A DNA stretch of 64,000 bases from Annulohypoxylon bovei var. microspora. Taxonomy: Eukaryota; Ascomycota; Sordariomycetes; Xylariales; Hypoxylaceae. Each line of letters opens with the position of its first letter. The first letter of the stretch is position 1. Of this stretch, positions 24,829 through 36,085 are shown piece after piece. The position numbers were made by a program, and so were the translations under genes. The notes under the pieces were generated by a model. The model did not search any database, was not told the DNA's origin, and saw only the letters and a program-made list of their open reading frames with translations. The stretch is taken from assembly GCA_022836615.1 (NCBI GenBank), contig MU405285.1, positions 62,001 to 126,000 of the forward strand, read 5' to 3'.

Positions 24829-27800
24829 ATGTCTAATACCCCGACGCCTCCCAATGGGATGAGTGGGATCAATCTGGATTTACTCTGCTTCGCCTTCCAA
24901 CCGAGGGATGGTACTACTCACGTTAGGGTTCTAAACTCTTTTCTTAGAGATGACCGACTTCCCAATGCGCGTCGGGTCTCGAGCGACTTTGATTATGAGG
25001 CTTTCCGAACATATCTTCTGGAGAACTTTGGGATTCCTTGGAATCAAGCTATAAATATTCGCCTAGAGCTGGTGTCCCAAGGTTCCCCAGCAGCTAGCTC
25101 CATACCGCGGTCCTTCACCATCACCGATGAAGACAACTTTTGGCTTTTCCTACTTTATGTTCAAACTGGCAATCACGTTATATCTAGAGATATTGTGCCG
25201 GGAGGTTGGGCCATCCCAGTACCCATTGGAGATGGCCTTAGTCCCAAGGGGAAAAAGGAGACTACAAAACCCAAGGAAAGAAATAAGGTTCCTGATCCTA
25301 AGGGGAAGAAAAAGGTCCCTCCTCCTAAGAAACCCCTGTACGATTTAGTTAGCGATGAGTCGGGTGAAGAAGACCCGGGTGAAGAAGACCCGGGTGAAGA
25401 AAACCCGGGTAGAAAATCTCCAGATAGAATATCCTCAGATGGAAATATCTCAGACGGGGAAGACCCAGATATAAAAACCCCACCTAGAAACCCCAGGATA
25501 TTAGATATATTAAAAACAGGCATTGGCTCCCCTGGTACGCCTTCGCCCCCACCTAAGCAACCTAGAATTGACCCGAAGACAAAGGCGAAAGCGAAAGGTG
25601 GACGTTGGAATGATGATGATGAGGAGGTGGAAGACCCAAGACGGGAAAAAAGAAACGAACCCGACAACAATCCAACTGGGGATTACCTTGATGAGGTAGA
25701 GGAAGGCGCCGTTGATGTTGACGATGAGCCGGGAGATTCTGAGACAGCAAAGGGAATGACCGATCGGATGAGAATCGGCTTAGATGAACACACTGATCCT
25801 AGCTGGGAAAGTGTAGCCAGATTCTATGCAATCCCCGAAACTGCTCATGAGGCTCGGATACCGGGCCTTAACATGACACCGAGAGACGATCAACTTTACG
25901 CAGCCTATTTCATATTAACACGGCCACTCGATAATATCAATATCGGACTTATCGGAGACGATGTCGGCTTAGGAAAGACGGGCGTGGTGTTGTTAACAGC
26001 CTATCTCCACCATCGTATTCAATGTGCAATGCAAGAGGTTCAGGAAGAATGGAATAAAAAAGATACAATCCTCCGGCTACAACATCTTCCATGGAGTAAA
26101 GAAAAGAAGCCGGTTGATGCACGTTGTCCGAGCCAATATCATATGGTTTCGCGATACGGGTTCCAATGTCCATGTGTTCAACAGGTTGTCTATTCAGTTG
26201 GACGAAAACTGCAGCCAAATCCCTCCATTATTATCTGTCCCGCAACTTTGGTTCCCGCTTGGATAGATGAGGCAGAAAAATGGATTGACTTCTCGTGGAA
26301 TAGCCCGGCAAATGACATAAGCCTCACCGCATTCCACGGCCATTTTAAAAGAGGCCATTGGTTTCACGGCAATGATGCTATGGAAGATTCACGAGCATTA
26401 CCTATATATGATCCAACCCACAAAGGACGTCGGTATCGAAACACCAGTGAGAATCAATTGCCTCTGAGGTCCCGGTTTTTAATTATTGTTCCCAATTTAC
26501 AGGCAATGACATTAGTGGGTAACTACACAGACGCAAGACGAACCCTAATTGATGCTTCCGGGATATCTAGAAAGGTATCCAATGTTTGTACACTCAGCGC
26601 TACCTTCGTTTTTATGGACGAAGCCCACAAATATACCAACTCGAATACAGGGCCCCTCCAACTCATTAGTAGAATAAGTGAAGATTGTACAGAAGGCCCA
26701 ACTGTTGCAGTTGCTCTCTCTGCTTCCCTGCTAAGTGGAGGGCCGTCGCTTTGGGGCGGTATGATCGGTCATATGTTCAGAGAGCCAACGGTAGGAATAG
26801 AAGGTCTTCGAGATAGGGATGGCCTCAATAAGTACAGGGCTGATTTCGATTATCTGGTGAAGAATCTTGCCATATTAGATTCACAAGTAGATAACAGTGC
26901 CAAAAGAAATGCTCAAAGGAGGTTTCAAGAACTCCAGGAATTCCTCAAGAGCTTTTTACCTCGCGTAATGCTCAACCGAACTAGCCGTACCGTTTTCCAT
27001 GGGAGAATGGTAACGAGGCAAAGTCGCGATGCTCTAATACAAAATACAGATATGCCGGATGGGCCCGCGAGAGACGCTCATCGAGCACTGGCTTCTTCGG
27101 TTAATACGTGGGTTACCGAATCTTATCAAGAGCAAATGCGAGAGTGGCAAGACGGTGGAGAAGAAGGCGACATGCCCAGACGCGAATCCGTTCAAAGCCG
27201 GCTTCTAAACTCCCTCGTAGTGAAAGGTGTAAAGGTACATCGCTCATACGAGATTATTATTCGCTCGTCATGCTTTCCGGCCGTTGCACAACTTATTCAA
27301 CATAACGCAGTTGAGTATGAGAGCCTCTTATCAAACTCCGTCGTTGAGATTGCTCAAAAAATAACGAAAGTGCTGGCCGGACAAACAGCCTTCATATCAT
27401 CTAGACCATCGAATACTTATTCCATCAATAACGCGGTAACGGAAATTTTGAAGGAGTCGCCATTTTATCCTTACGCGGATTTACTAACGGACCAATCTCC
27501 TAAGTTTGCGCTTATTTGCAGATGTCTCGGCCATCTTAAAGCACTAAGGACTAGACCTTACGAACTCAACCCAGAATTCCCTAATCCAGGTATTGAGCCC
27601 AGTGATGGATCTAGAGTAAGGCACTGTTTGATATTCAGCGAAACACAACTCTCGGCCTTTCTTACTTTCATGTTTCTTTATATTGAATATCGTAACACGT
27701 ACGACTTCCTCTACATGCATGCTGGGTTATCTGCAGCTGAGCGATACGAGATGGTCAAGGCGATTCAAAAACCATGCGCGCCTACAGACCGGAACAAAAT

Positions 27801-28062
27801 CTTGATTTCAACCTTTAATATAGCTGGAGTCGGGTTTAATATACAGAGAGCCAACTATTGCCTGATAACCGAGATGCCTAGATCTCGAGATATCCAGAAT
27901 CAGGCAAAAGGACGCATCGATCGCACGGGACAAGAGATGGAACCTATTAGCATTCAAATGCACGACAGAAACAACCTTGCCGAAGCCGTTCGATTCAGAC
28001 GAAGTATCAATCGTGCGATACTATCAGATCCTGGCGAACTCAACCTCACCTCGTTCGAATAA
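24829..28062 (+). CDS. Intronless SNF2-like helicase/ATPase with unusual N-terminal domain
   Basis: A single 1077-residue ORF. Superfamily-2 SNF2 motifs are visible: Walker A GDDVGLGKT (376-384), DEAH (597-600), and motif VI in QAKGRIDRTGQ (1025-1035), preceded by STFNIAGVGFNIQRANYC. This is a full two-lobed ATPase, probably acting on chromatin or DNA in the nucleus. Residues 1 to about 130 form a compact segment (INLDLLCFAFQPRDG through FTITDEDNFWLFLLYVQ) that I do not recognise; it could be a PB1- or ubiquitin-like fold. Residues about 140-310 are a charged linker with three GEEDPGEE-type repeats. The DDVGLGKT variant replaces the usual DEMGLGKT. The ATG at 24829 is preferred over a GTG 15 nt upstream. 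It lies between an LTR element and an LTR-like tail plus tRNA, in AT-rich DNA, so it may be accessory. Confidence 0.85.
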   Translation: MSNTPTPPNGMSGINLDLLCFAFQPRDGTTHVRVLNSFLRDDRLPNARRVSSDFDYEAFRTYLLENFGIPWNQAINIRLELVSQGSPAASSIPRSFTITDEDNFWLFLLYVQTGNHVISRDIVPGGWAIPVPIGDGLSPKGKKETTKPKERNKVPDPKGKKKVPPPKKPLYDLVSDESGEEDPGEEDPGEENPGRKSPDRISSDGNISDGEDPDIKTPPRNPRILDILKTGIGSPGTPSPPPKQPRIDPKTKAKAKGGRWNDDDEEVEDPRREKRNEPDNNPTGDYLDEVEEGAVDVDDEPGDSETAKGMTDRMRIGLDEHTDPSWESVARFYAIPETAHEARIPGLNMTPRDDQLYAAYFILTRPLDNINIGLIGDDVGLGKTGVVLLTAYLHHRIQCAMQEVQEEWNKKDTILRLQHLPWSKEKKPVDARCPSQYHMVSRYGFQCPCVQQVVYSVGRKLQPNPSIIICPATLVPAWIDEAEKWIDFSWNSPANDISLTAFHGHFKRGHWFHGNDAMEDSRALPIYDPTHKGRRYRNTSENQLPLRSRFLIIVPNLQAMTLVGNYTDARRTLIDASGISRKVSNVCTLSATFVFMDEAHKYTNSNTGPLQLISRISEDCTEGPTVAVALSASLLSGGPSLWGGMIGHMFREPTVGIEGLRDRDGLNKYRADFDYLVKNLAILDSQVDNSAKRNAQRRFQELQEFLKSFLPRVMLNRTSRTVFHGRMVTRQSRDALIQNTDMPDGPARDAHRALASSVNTWVTESYQEQMREWQDGGEEGDMPRRESVQSRLLNSLVVKGVKVHRSYEIIIRSSCFPAVAQLIQHNAVEYESLLSNSVVEIAQKITKVLAGQTAFISSRPSNTYSINNAVTEILKESPFYPYADLLTDQSPKFALICRCLGHLKALRTRPYELNPEFPNPGIEPSDGSRVRHCLIFSETQLSAFLTFMFLYIEYRNTYDFLYMHAGLSAAERYEMVKAIQKPCAPTDRNKILISTFNIAGVGFNIQRANYCLITEMPRSRDIQNQAKGRIDRTGQEMEPISIQMHDRNNLAEAVRFRRSINRAILSDPGELNLTSFE
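25369..25413 (+). repeat. In-frame tandem repeat of 15 bp, three copies
   Basis: GGTGAAGAAGACCCG is repeated in frame (the third copy has AAACCCG) inside the SNF2-like gene, encoding GEEDP/GEENP units in the acidic linker. Copy number could vary between strains. Confidence 0.75.
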
Positions 28063-28509
28063 TCAGTATTAGCTGCAAAAGCTGCGATCCCTGGATCCTT
28101 TATATACCCCTCGAACGAAGTGCAAACGTTGCCCTGATGGCACAAGCCACATACAGCCACACACGAGCCTCACATATTGCACGGGCTAATAAACCCCGAT
28201 TCTGCCAACAGGAACATTATGTACCTACCTACTACTTTAACATCCGTCCCCTTTTTTTTCTCATCATGTTCATTTATTTTTAATGGGTTGCATTGCTTAG
28301 GTTTAATAGATTATAGAGCTTCATAGATTTGTAACTGAAAGAATATAAAGGTTTTTTGCATAAAAAAGCGTAACGACTTATTAAGTAAGCCATGAGCACG
28401 GTCCGTGTACGTAATAGTATTGCATTTTCTGTCTTAAACACGCGGGTTCTGCTTGATATGCATAATATGCCAGACTGATTACCTAAATTACGTTGCCGAG
28501 ACTCATGTA
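28063..28509. other. Spacer with an LTR-like tail between SNF2-like gene and tRNA-Gly
   Basis: At about 28137-28210 the sequence shares ATGGCACAAGCCACA, spaced AGCC units and a terminal CTGCCAACA with the LTRs at 21.6 and 23.1 kb, without RIP changes. This may be the 3' part of a related solo LTR. I found neither its 5' end nor a target duplication. The rest holds no gene. Confidence 0.45.
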
Positions 28510-28580
28510 GCATCAGTGGTTTAGTGGTAAAATCCATCGTTGCCATCGATGGGCCCCGCGTTCGATTCGCGGCTGATGCA
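28510..28580 (+). tRNA. tRNA-Gly (GCC)
   Basis: A full cloverleaf can be folded. The acceptor stem GCATCAG pairs with CTGATGC at the 3' end, with discriminator A. The D arm has GGTTTAGTGGTAAAA. The anticodon arm CCATCGTTGCCATCGATGG carries GCC. The T arm has GCGTTCGATTCGC. There is no intron, and the length is 71 nt. Confidence 0.95.
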
Positions 28581-29002
28581 TAGCTTTGCTTTTTGCACTG
28601 TGCTGTACTCCAACATAATATATTTATTATTTATCGCAAGTAGGTACTTTTTTCATTTTATTTCGCTTTTATCATATTCCTGAAATTGTGACATCTACGG
28701 AAAGAAACGGGATTGTAAGATATAAGTAATAATAAAACATTTAATATCATTATGCTATTATTGCCTGGGTTATAAAGCGCTTTCTAAACACTTATTAAGG
28801 CTTAATTATAACATACAACGCGGGCAAAAACCCCTTCCCCCCAAAAAGCCACCCTCCCGTCCTAAAGAGGAGAACTAATTCATCATCATACAGCCACCAT
28901 CATGTTTTCCCACTTTGCCTACACCTACCTAGGTCCTACGTATAGGTACCTGAGGTATCTAGCCAACTAAGCACACTTCGGCGATCGGGCGCGTCAGCTC
29001 GC
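28581..29002. other. Spacer between tRNA-Gly and amine oxidase 3' end
   Basis: AT-rich in its first half, with CCTACCTAGGTCC and TAGGTACCTGAGG motifs near 28922-28955. No gene is visible. Confidence 0.5.
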
Positions 29003-31476
29003 TCAATGGCCATTAGCGCCGTTGGTGCCGTTCGTCGCGCAGCAGCTGGCGCCGTTGGTGCCGTTGGCGAAGGCGAGCTTGCTCAGCTTGTCGGCGGCGT
29101 CGGTGACGCCGGCGCCGGCCGCGGCGACCTGGCTGGGGGTGCTGGCGTAGCTGGGGGGCACGTCCATGACGGGGTTGCTGGCGAAGAAGTTGCGGGGGCG
29201 CAGCAGCAGCGTGATGGGCTCGACGGGCATCACGGGGAAGTCCTCGGGCGCCGGGATGTGCGTCACGCCGAACGTGTGCCACAGCACCACGTCCGTGTCC
29301 TCCACCGACTCCGTGCCCTCCCCGATCCACTCCGGCAGCCCGAGCGACGGCTCGCCAGACGTCTGCGGCACGTGTCGGCCCGCGGGCCATAGCTGGTCGT
29401 CTTGGTCTATGGCGAGGAGTTAGAAGGCGGGTCGTGATGACGTGGACGTGGAGATGCGTAACGTGAGTAGGAAAAGGGGGAAAGGGAGGGGAAAGGGGGG
29501 AGGTGCTCTTACATTTTGTAACATGCACCGCGTGTCTAGCGAAACCGGCTCTCTTCCAGACTAGCGAGCCCGCCTTCGGCAGCAGCGGGGGGACTTCTCG
29601 GCTGACAAGCTTGTAGCTCACCGGCTTCTTGCTGTATGGGTGTAGCTTGCTCGTGTTGCAGATATCCCACGTGCGGCTCGTGGCGCCGTTGTAGTCCGTC
29701 TTTGAATTGCCGGTCGTGTCTAGCTTCGTTCGCTTGGCGTAGAACGCGTTGCCGTAGAAGTTCTCCGGACTTCCAACAGGTGCGTCAGATGGGACTGCGT
29801 CGGCCATGAAGACGGTGTTGTTTGGTCCGTCTACGTTGGCGTCTATTCGTAGGCAGAACAGATGTTGGTGGTTATGCGCGTTGACGCCTTAGACTCGTTA
29901 GTTACTAACATTGGAAATAGGGGGTTGGCATCGGTAGGCCGTGTGCTTTGGTAATCTTACCTGGATATACCTGGGTTCCCCAACCCTTTGTGTCCTCCTC
30001 GGGATCCATGCTGTAGGTGTTTAGAATACCCGTGAGCCGGATGTCTGGCTGAATAGTACCATCTTGCTGTAATCTAAGTCAGTAATATACTACAAGCTTA
30101 AGTTCGTGGGAAGAATTCCTTACGTGGAAGACCCACTACTTTCAGTTAGCATTTGATTAACACCTACATTGATGGGAGTGACTTACTTGGATAGCATATT
30201 CATAATTGGCAGCTGTAAAGATCTGTTGAACGATGAGTTTCCTCGCACGTGTAACGATGACCGAGTCGTCTCTGAAATCGCTGTGTTTAAACAATATGCC
30301 ATCGTCTTCTTCGTGAATACATATCGCATTCTTGATAGTGCGGAGTTCGCCGGATCTTGTAGGGAAGTGTGCGTCTAGGTAATGAATAGACCCCTTGCAG
30401 TCACAACCCAACGAGAGACTGTTGGTCATGTATCCAGCGCCGTACTCTCCAAGGTCAAAGGCGTGCTTCCTCTGGTGAGGGTGCTCGGGGTTTCCACTAC
30501 GAGGGTTAGTTGATGCATCTCTAGAGATGAATATCGGGGTACTCACTATGGCACTACCATCTCTGCTAGGGAGAGTCGGTAGAAGATAGGACGAACAGTC
30601 CCTTTGTCGTTGTAGGTAATATCGTTAAGGACGATGCCCTCTCGATAGTTGAAACCGATGTGGAACTTCCAATTCTGCCACTCTATCTCCCGGCCATTCA
30701 TTGTGAATGATACGCCTTCGGGCTGAGTTATGTTGATGGGCTTTAGGTCTTTGCGGTAGCCTCCTAGCTTTTCAATGGCGGCAGGATGGTAGTTGACTGG
30801 ATCAGCCTTGCTCACCGGCCTTCTGACCTTGGGGATATCGATAGCAATGACCTCCTGCTTCTCCGCGTCGTATATGGGACAGAAGTCTAGGGGGTATTGG
30901 TATTGGCAGTCGTCAACATTAGGTCGGTAGTACATCAACGCTTGCTGGAGTCGAATTTTGCTGCCGTGCCTCTCATCAAAGCCAATTGTCCACGGATCAC
31001 AATAAACTTTGTGCATTTCATCCTTAGAAATTCCACTAATTACACACTGTTCGATTACTTTAGGGTCCTTTCGAACTGTGAATTCAACATTCTTTAGTTC
31101 CTCCATGGTGATCTGAATATGGTTGTTAGCGAACCCTTTTAAACTTGGCTAGTTGACTTACTATAGGTTGTAGTCCATCTAGTAACTCCCATTTCGTTAT
31201 CGTACCAGTAGAAAGATCTACTAGTCCATCGTATACCTTTCCGCCAGGAGCGATAACGACGATATCTGCGATTCTCAGGGGCCGAGGGGTGTTGGCTGGA
31301 TCCTCCATCCATTTTGTCATCTCCGCCTTGCGCGGCTCGTGAAGTGAGACGACATTGAAGAAAACATCTCCGTGTGCCTTCTTGACGATGCCAACAGCTG
31401 ACTGAATCTCATCAAGAGATAGGGGGTCAAAGGGGTGCGGGACCGAGCCTGAAGTTGCGGAAACCATCTTGATCAA
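29003..31476 (-). CDS. Copper amine oxidase (primary-amine oxidase)
   Basis: Seven coding exons join in phase: 31476-31162, 31112-30547, 30496-30187, 30135-30124, 30066-29961, 29887-29513 and 29406-29003. They give 695 residues (692 from the in-frame ATG at 31467). Copper amine oxidases oxidise primary amines to aldehydes with release of ammonia and H2O2, using a topaquinone made from a tyrosine. That tyrosine is the first Tyr of AANYEYAIQ (about residue 392). The copper histidines are in NAHNHQHLF and in GVTHIPAPEDFPVMP. The catalytic-base region is HYLDAHFPTRSG. The family length is about 650-700. Exon 4 is a 12-nt microexon coding WVFH. The tail after about residue 650 is an NGTNGA-repeat extension. 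The last exon is much richer in G+C than the others. It is probably peroxisomal or cytosolic; no signal peptide is seen. Confidence 0.93.
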
Positions 31477-33359
31477 AGTATGAGGATAGATAGGTCGATA
31501 CTGTTGGGTTCGTCTCGTAATGATGGTACGACCTTAAATATATAATCTAGAAACCACATTCTGGCGACAACGGCCTTCATACCTAACACTGGCTGTCCTA
31601 GATGCAAATGACGCGGTGACACGCGGAGAGCCATGTATCTAGCACCAATTAGCAATAGAATTATCCTAACAGCATACGATAAGAGTTCCACCTGACGTCT
31701 AGTCATGCCCTAGGGAGAACCCGGTATCGAAGCTCTAGGCTCAGCTCTGCAGGCGTGGCCCCTCTCATGTCCGATAAGTCGACGAGGTAGGGCTATGATA
31801 GGAAGATCTCGGTGTGCCCCTCTTCATGCGCGGGAGAGCCAAGTAGAAGCCAATTGCGGGGAATTAGCCGCATATAGTTCCCGAAACCGGTATGGGCTTA
31901 AAATTGACGGTTGACGATAGGCTAGTTTAGTAAGAGCGTGTCGGATAAGGCCTTGAACGTGATAAGTGAAGAGGATTCAAGTGCTGCTAAGTCCGATACC
32001 GGGTTTTTGCAATGTTGGAGTCTAGCATCCAAACATCATATATCTTCGAATTGTACCTGGATTTGACGATCCTAGTAGCCCACGATAGTTATCTTTTACT
32101 CTTTCCGAATACCATGAGGAAGATCCCGATTCCCGAGTTCCTATGAGTAACCAATCATGACCACGGAATATTATATAATAAACGCCACCAAACTAGTTCC
32201 TCCGCTTATAGACGATCGGACTAAACTGATCCTTGCGCCACTAGCAAAGCCCAGACAGTGAAACTTGCTGCTTTAAATGTATCTGGCGTATCAACTATCT
32301 TTATCAAATACTAATCAGCACCGAATGGTCACGATGTTACTAAGATCTTGTCGTTAGATACCTGCCTAGGAATGTATGAATTGTAAAGTTATTTCCACAT
32401 ACAGAAATTGGGCTATGTTACGCCCTTGCGGCTTAAGCCTATGCAAGCTTCTCATTATATTTTCTTCTTTCGGTTTAGTGCACTCCGTAAGACTCAAGCG
32501 AGTGGTATAAGAAAATGATAACTGACTAAAGCCATAACCAATCGTTGGTCCAATCATATTTGCTGATACCATTGCTTAACCCCTGAACCTTTTTTATAGT
32601 GCGAGTATAAACTGAGACCCAAGATCCAACGCTTGATGCGGAAGCGATTCGAAGTTTGCTTCACTAATATAACTCTCAAACAACTGATGGTTCGACTAGA
32701 TATCGTCCGATCTACGTTTTATGTAGATAAGAGTTGTCCTTGATTTGTATGATGACCCAAGCTATTGTCTTGGAGATGGTTCGACTGGACCGAGCTAGTA
32801 GTTCATAAACTACCATACACAACACCTTTAATTTTCCCAATCTAGTAATTTATGTGTTTAACAGGACATCCATCGAAAGAGTAAGTTCGTATTTCGAGTT
32901 TGAGATGCATTGAGGAAAACAAGGGCAATTAAATTATCCGAAACTCGGAAGTATGAGGCGTTCAACTCGTGTAACGATTTCCTATGGCAATCATATGGAA
33001 TAGGTAGGTAGTTAACTTTACATTTTGCAAAGTCTCGAAGGTCAATATCAAATAGATTAATAGCGTAGTTAGTGTCCAAGGTTATTATATGTGTGATCAA
33101 TTGACGTGCATACCGAGGCAACTAGCAGCGAATGACGTGATTTAATGATATAAGCGGGCTATTTATGGAACGGATGACTAACCGGATTACAAATGCCGAA
33201 CTCGTCCTCTTTAGATTCTCCGCGACAAAATTCACTTCACCGATACATTCTAGAAGAAAGAAAAAAGCGGCACCTTAAGGCTAATCTACTCGAACAATTC
33301 CAGCTAAGTCATAAAACAGCCTAGTCATCTGTATAATCGTCAAAGTCTAAATATCTGCC
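31477..33359. other. Intergenic region (1.9 kb) between divergent amine oxidase and bZIP genes
   Basis: Upstream DNA of both genes. Short ORFs at 31473-31706, 32366-32572 and 32858-33121 lack motifs and codon character. No terminal repeats or RNA genes were found. Confidence 0.5.
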
Positions 33360-34837
33360 ATGGTGGAGAAGGTAGATCCGAAGGAATCAAGATCAGGACG
33401 GGCGGAGGCGGCGGATTCTGTTACGGTAAGCCCATGATCCACAAAATTACCGTGCCGCATTTGATCCCCAACGGCTTTGTTTGCTTCGTTCGCCTTGGTC
33501 AAGTCCCAGTTTTAATAACATCTTTGCCGTAGGCCCGCCGAGAAAGGGGCAAACTTGCCCAAAGGGCCTTCAGACAAAGGCAGATTGACACCATCCGAAG
33601 TCTCGAGGATGAGAATCAGAGACTGCGCAAGGCTATTTCTGACATAAGCGACGCCGCACGCCAGAGTGAGGTGGCGCTGTCAATATCTATCTCAACTGCT
33701 TGCAGAGTGGCAGGTTTTCCATCCTCCAAGACGGAAGATCAACCAGCATTGACTAGCTCCGAGGACTCGGGCTGGTCTTCTAATGATGATGCGGTGAACG
33801 TAGCTCCTATATCATCTGAGGACGATGGCATTCTAAGATATCTGATTCCCTCCTTCGACGACAAGGAACTAGTCGATGACTGGTCACAGTACTTTCCTAT
33901 AGGGAGTTCAGAGACATATGTCTCACCTAATAGCCTGGAGATGTTTGATAGCGCGATAGACATGACTGTTCCATCACACCTAACAAGTATCGGAGGGGGT
34001 TTGAATATTACGGATGTTGCGACACTCGCCTTTGAACCAGATAGAGCTATCCATCTCACAAATCCGCCACCGGACATCGTGCCGTATATGGGCGATGGCG
34101 CCTATACTCTAGCAGGCCAGATGTACTGGACTGCCATGGCGTTCGGCTTCCAAGCGATTAAGGCCCTCATCTCAACATCAACGCCACCACTAGCAGCCGT
34201 CAATACAGTTTCAGATATCTTCACGCATACTCTGAAACACATAGCTTTACCAAAGGTATCCCATCTCCACCCCGGTCTTCTGGCACTACTCCCTGCTAAA
34301 AACCTATGTCTAGATAATGTACCTAATGCACGCGCGACTCGCCTTCCGTCGATACGGCTACTTCCACCTCGCCAGCGACGAGAACTGGGAAGCGATCAGG
34401 GTACCGTCAAACCCCTTCCCCTTCCCCTTCCCCTTCCCCTATCCTATCTCCCCCCACCCACCCCCCGCACACAACAGACTCCAACTAACACCCCACCCCA
34501 GACATTCCTCGACCCCTCCGGCCCCTCACTGATTAACGCCGCGCTCTCGGACTCGCTGCAGCAGTCGGGGGTGCGCAAGGACGACTACCTGGCGCCGCTG
34601 GACGTGGAGCGGCGGCTGCGGGACCGGTTCCGCGACGCGTACCCGGTGTTCGAGGCGGCGCTGCGCGGGCGCGCGGTCGCCGCGGAGCACGTCGCCTGCA
34701 TGCGCCGCCTCATGCGCGTCGTGTCCCGCCAGTCGCTGTGCTTCGGCGACGGCCCGCGCTGGCGCCCCGAGAGCGTCGACGCGCTCGCCAGCGCGTGGGA
34801 GATGAGTACCGGGACCGGGCAGGTGGCTGTGTTTTGA
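33360..34837 (+). CDS. Atypical bZIP transcription factor, 403 residues
   Basis: Four exons (33360-33425, 33533-34255, 34314-34400 and 34502-34837) are in phase. The basic region and zipper straddle the first junction: ARRERGKLAQRAFRQRQ, then a leucine heptad in IRSLEDENQRLRKAI. The AQRAFRQRQ core is Yap/AP-1-like, but the invariant asparagine is replaced by Gly in ERGKLAQR. Exon 3 restores the conserved block ARLAFRRYGYFHLASDEN, and exon 4 has TFLDPSGPSLINAALSDSL and a DDYLAPLDVERRL run, typical of a C-terminal domain found in filamentous-fungal bZIPs. Without removing introns 2 and 3 the frame stays open by chance but encodes proline-rich noise. Intron 3 carries a CCCCTT microsatellite. Exon 4 is strikingly GC-rich. 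It probably regulates a nuclear stress or metabolic programme; targets are unknown. Confidence 0.87.
34412..34441 (+). repeat. CCCCTT microsatellite in an intron
   Basis: About five tandem CCCCTT units lie inside intron 3 (34401-34501) of the bZIP gene, within a generally pyrimidine-rich intron. Confidence 0.8.
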
Positions 34838-36085
34838 TATCTAGGCTTGGCGAAGAGCGAGGAGGGGGAAGGGGGGTGGGTTAGATTGGTTTGTCTTGCT
34901 GCTCGTGTGCGTAAGATGTAGCCTTGACTGACGACCCTCCTGGCAGTACGATTAATTCTCCACTCTATTACGAGGACAGGAAGGATCTGGTGTGGCGGTG
35001 GCACGACTTTTGACGATTGCTAGTAAATGAAATGAAATAAAGGGGGCTTGGCGTACAATCCGTCCTTGAACATAAGAAAAGGGGCTTCAATTGGTATATG
35101 AAATACGGTGTCTACGAGAAACTTATGGAAAAGAAAAACTTGTCAGAGTCAATGATCTTTCATATTAACGTCGAAATGATGATCTTGGATTTTTTTGGAA
35201 GGGGAGTTATTGAGAGCGGAAAGGCCTGGCTGCGGAATTACAAGACTGATGAGCATAAATTATCTGGATCGCTATATCAGACATAGGGTTAACGAGGAAT
35301 AATAATTTAGAGCGACGTTTATGACTTTCAGGAAACGGCGGCATGAAGTGATTATTTACGTGGGACGGACTACTAAAGGAGCGGCTACTGTCACGAAAAA
35401 AAGTACATAAATCAATGACCATATCACAAACTCATCGCATTTTCGCGTGGATTGATTGCAGAGGATAGCCTTGTTCGAGCTTCCATGATTTCTATGCTAG
35501 TGTAGTTTGCTATCTACCTGACGGACGACTGATAGTCGGCGTGCAAAGAATATGGACCACTGAGGCATCCATCATGAGGGGAGATTGTTGAGAGATGTAG
35601 GGGACGACGTATTTCGATCCGGATCGAAATAAAACTTAGTTGCCTTGCGTAGAGTCTCGGTTTCAATGGCTACTAGTGAAATAGAGGAAAAAAGAGAAAA
35701 AGGGAGGTTACCATAAGCTGCATGACTGGCAACTTTTCTAGCAAATATCCTTGAGCTAGGTAGTGTCAAATAAGCATTCTTGAAGCTTGAAGCCTTTCTG
35801 AATGCGAGTGGTGATACGACCCTCACTTTAACACGAGACCCCAGGAGCATAAATGGTAGTCTGTAAGCTAAAAGGGGCGATCGGACTTGATAAACTTGGT
35901 GTCTTTAGTAGAATGAGACATCTTTGCATGATAATTTCATACGCAGAGTTCGATAGGTAGGTGCTAAAGAAACCTAGGTTAGGTTGTCGAAAGCGATGTC
36001 GTGACGTTAACAACCTCGATAAGATGAAAGATACCTAAGTCTTGAGACATCGGTGATGTCATGATATCTATCTCGGTAATTCAAG
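34838..36085. other. Convergent 3' spacer
   Basis: About 1.25 kb between the bZIP gene and an uncharacterised gene. Several small ORFs on both strands (35098-35286, 35572-36013) have no recognisable motif. No repeat or RNA gene was found. Confidence 0.5.

Noticed and set aside
20741..28580. A Starship or other giant mobile element carrying the SNF2-like gene
   Set aside because: No tyrosine-recombinase (DUF3435) captain gene or element ends were found; the neighbouring SDR gene looks like ordinary host sequence.
29013..29807. 264-codon minus-strand ORF across the amine oxidase
   Set aside because: It reads through an intron into the wrong frame of exon 7; only its first half matches the enzyme.
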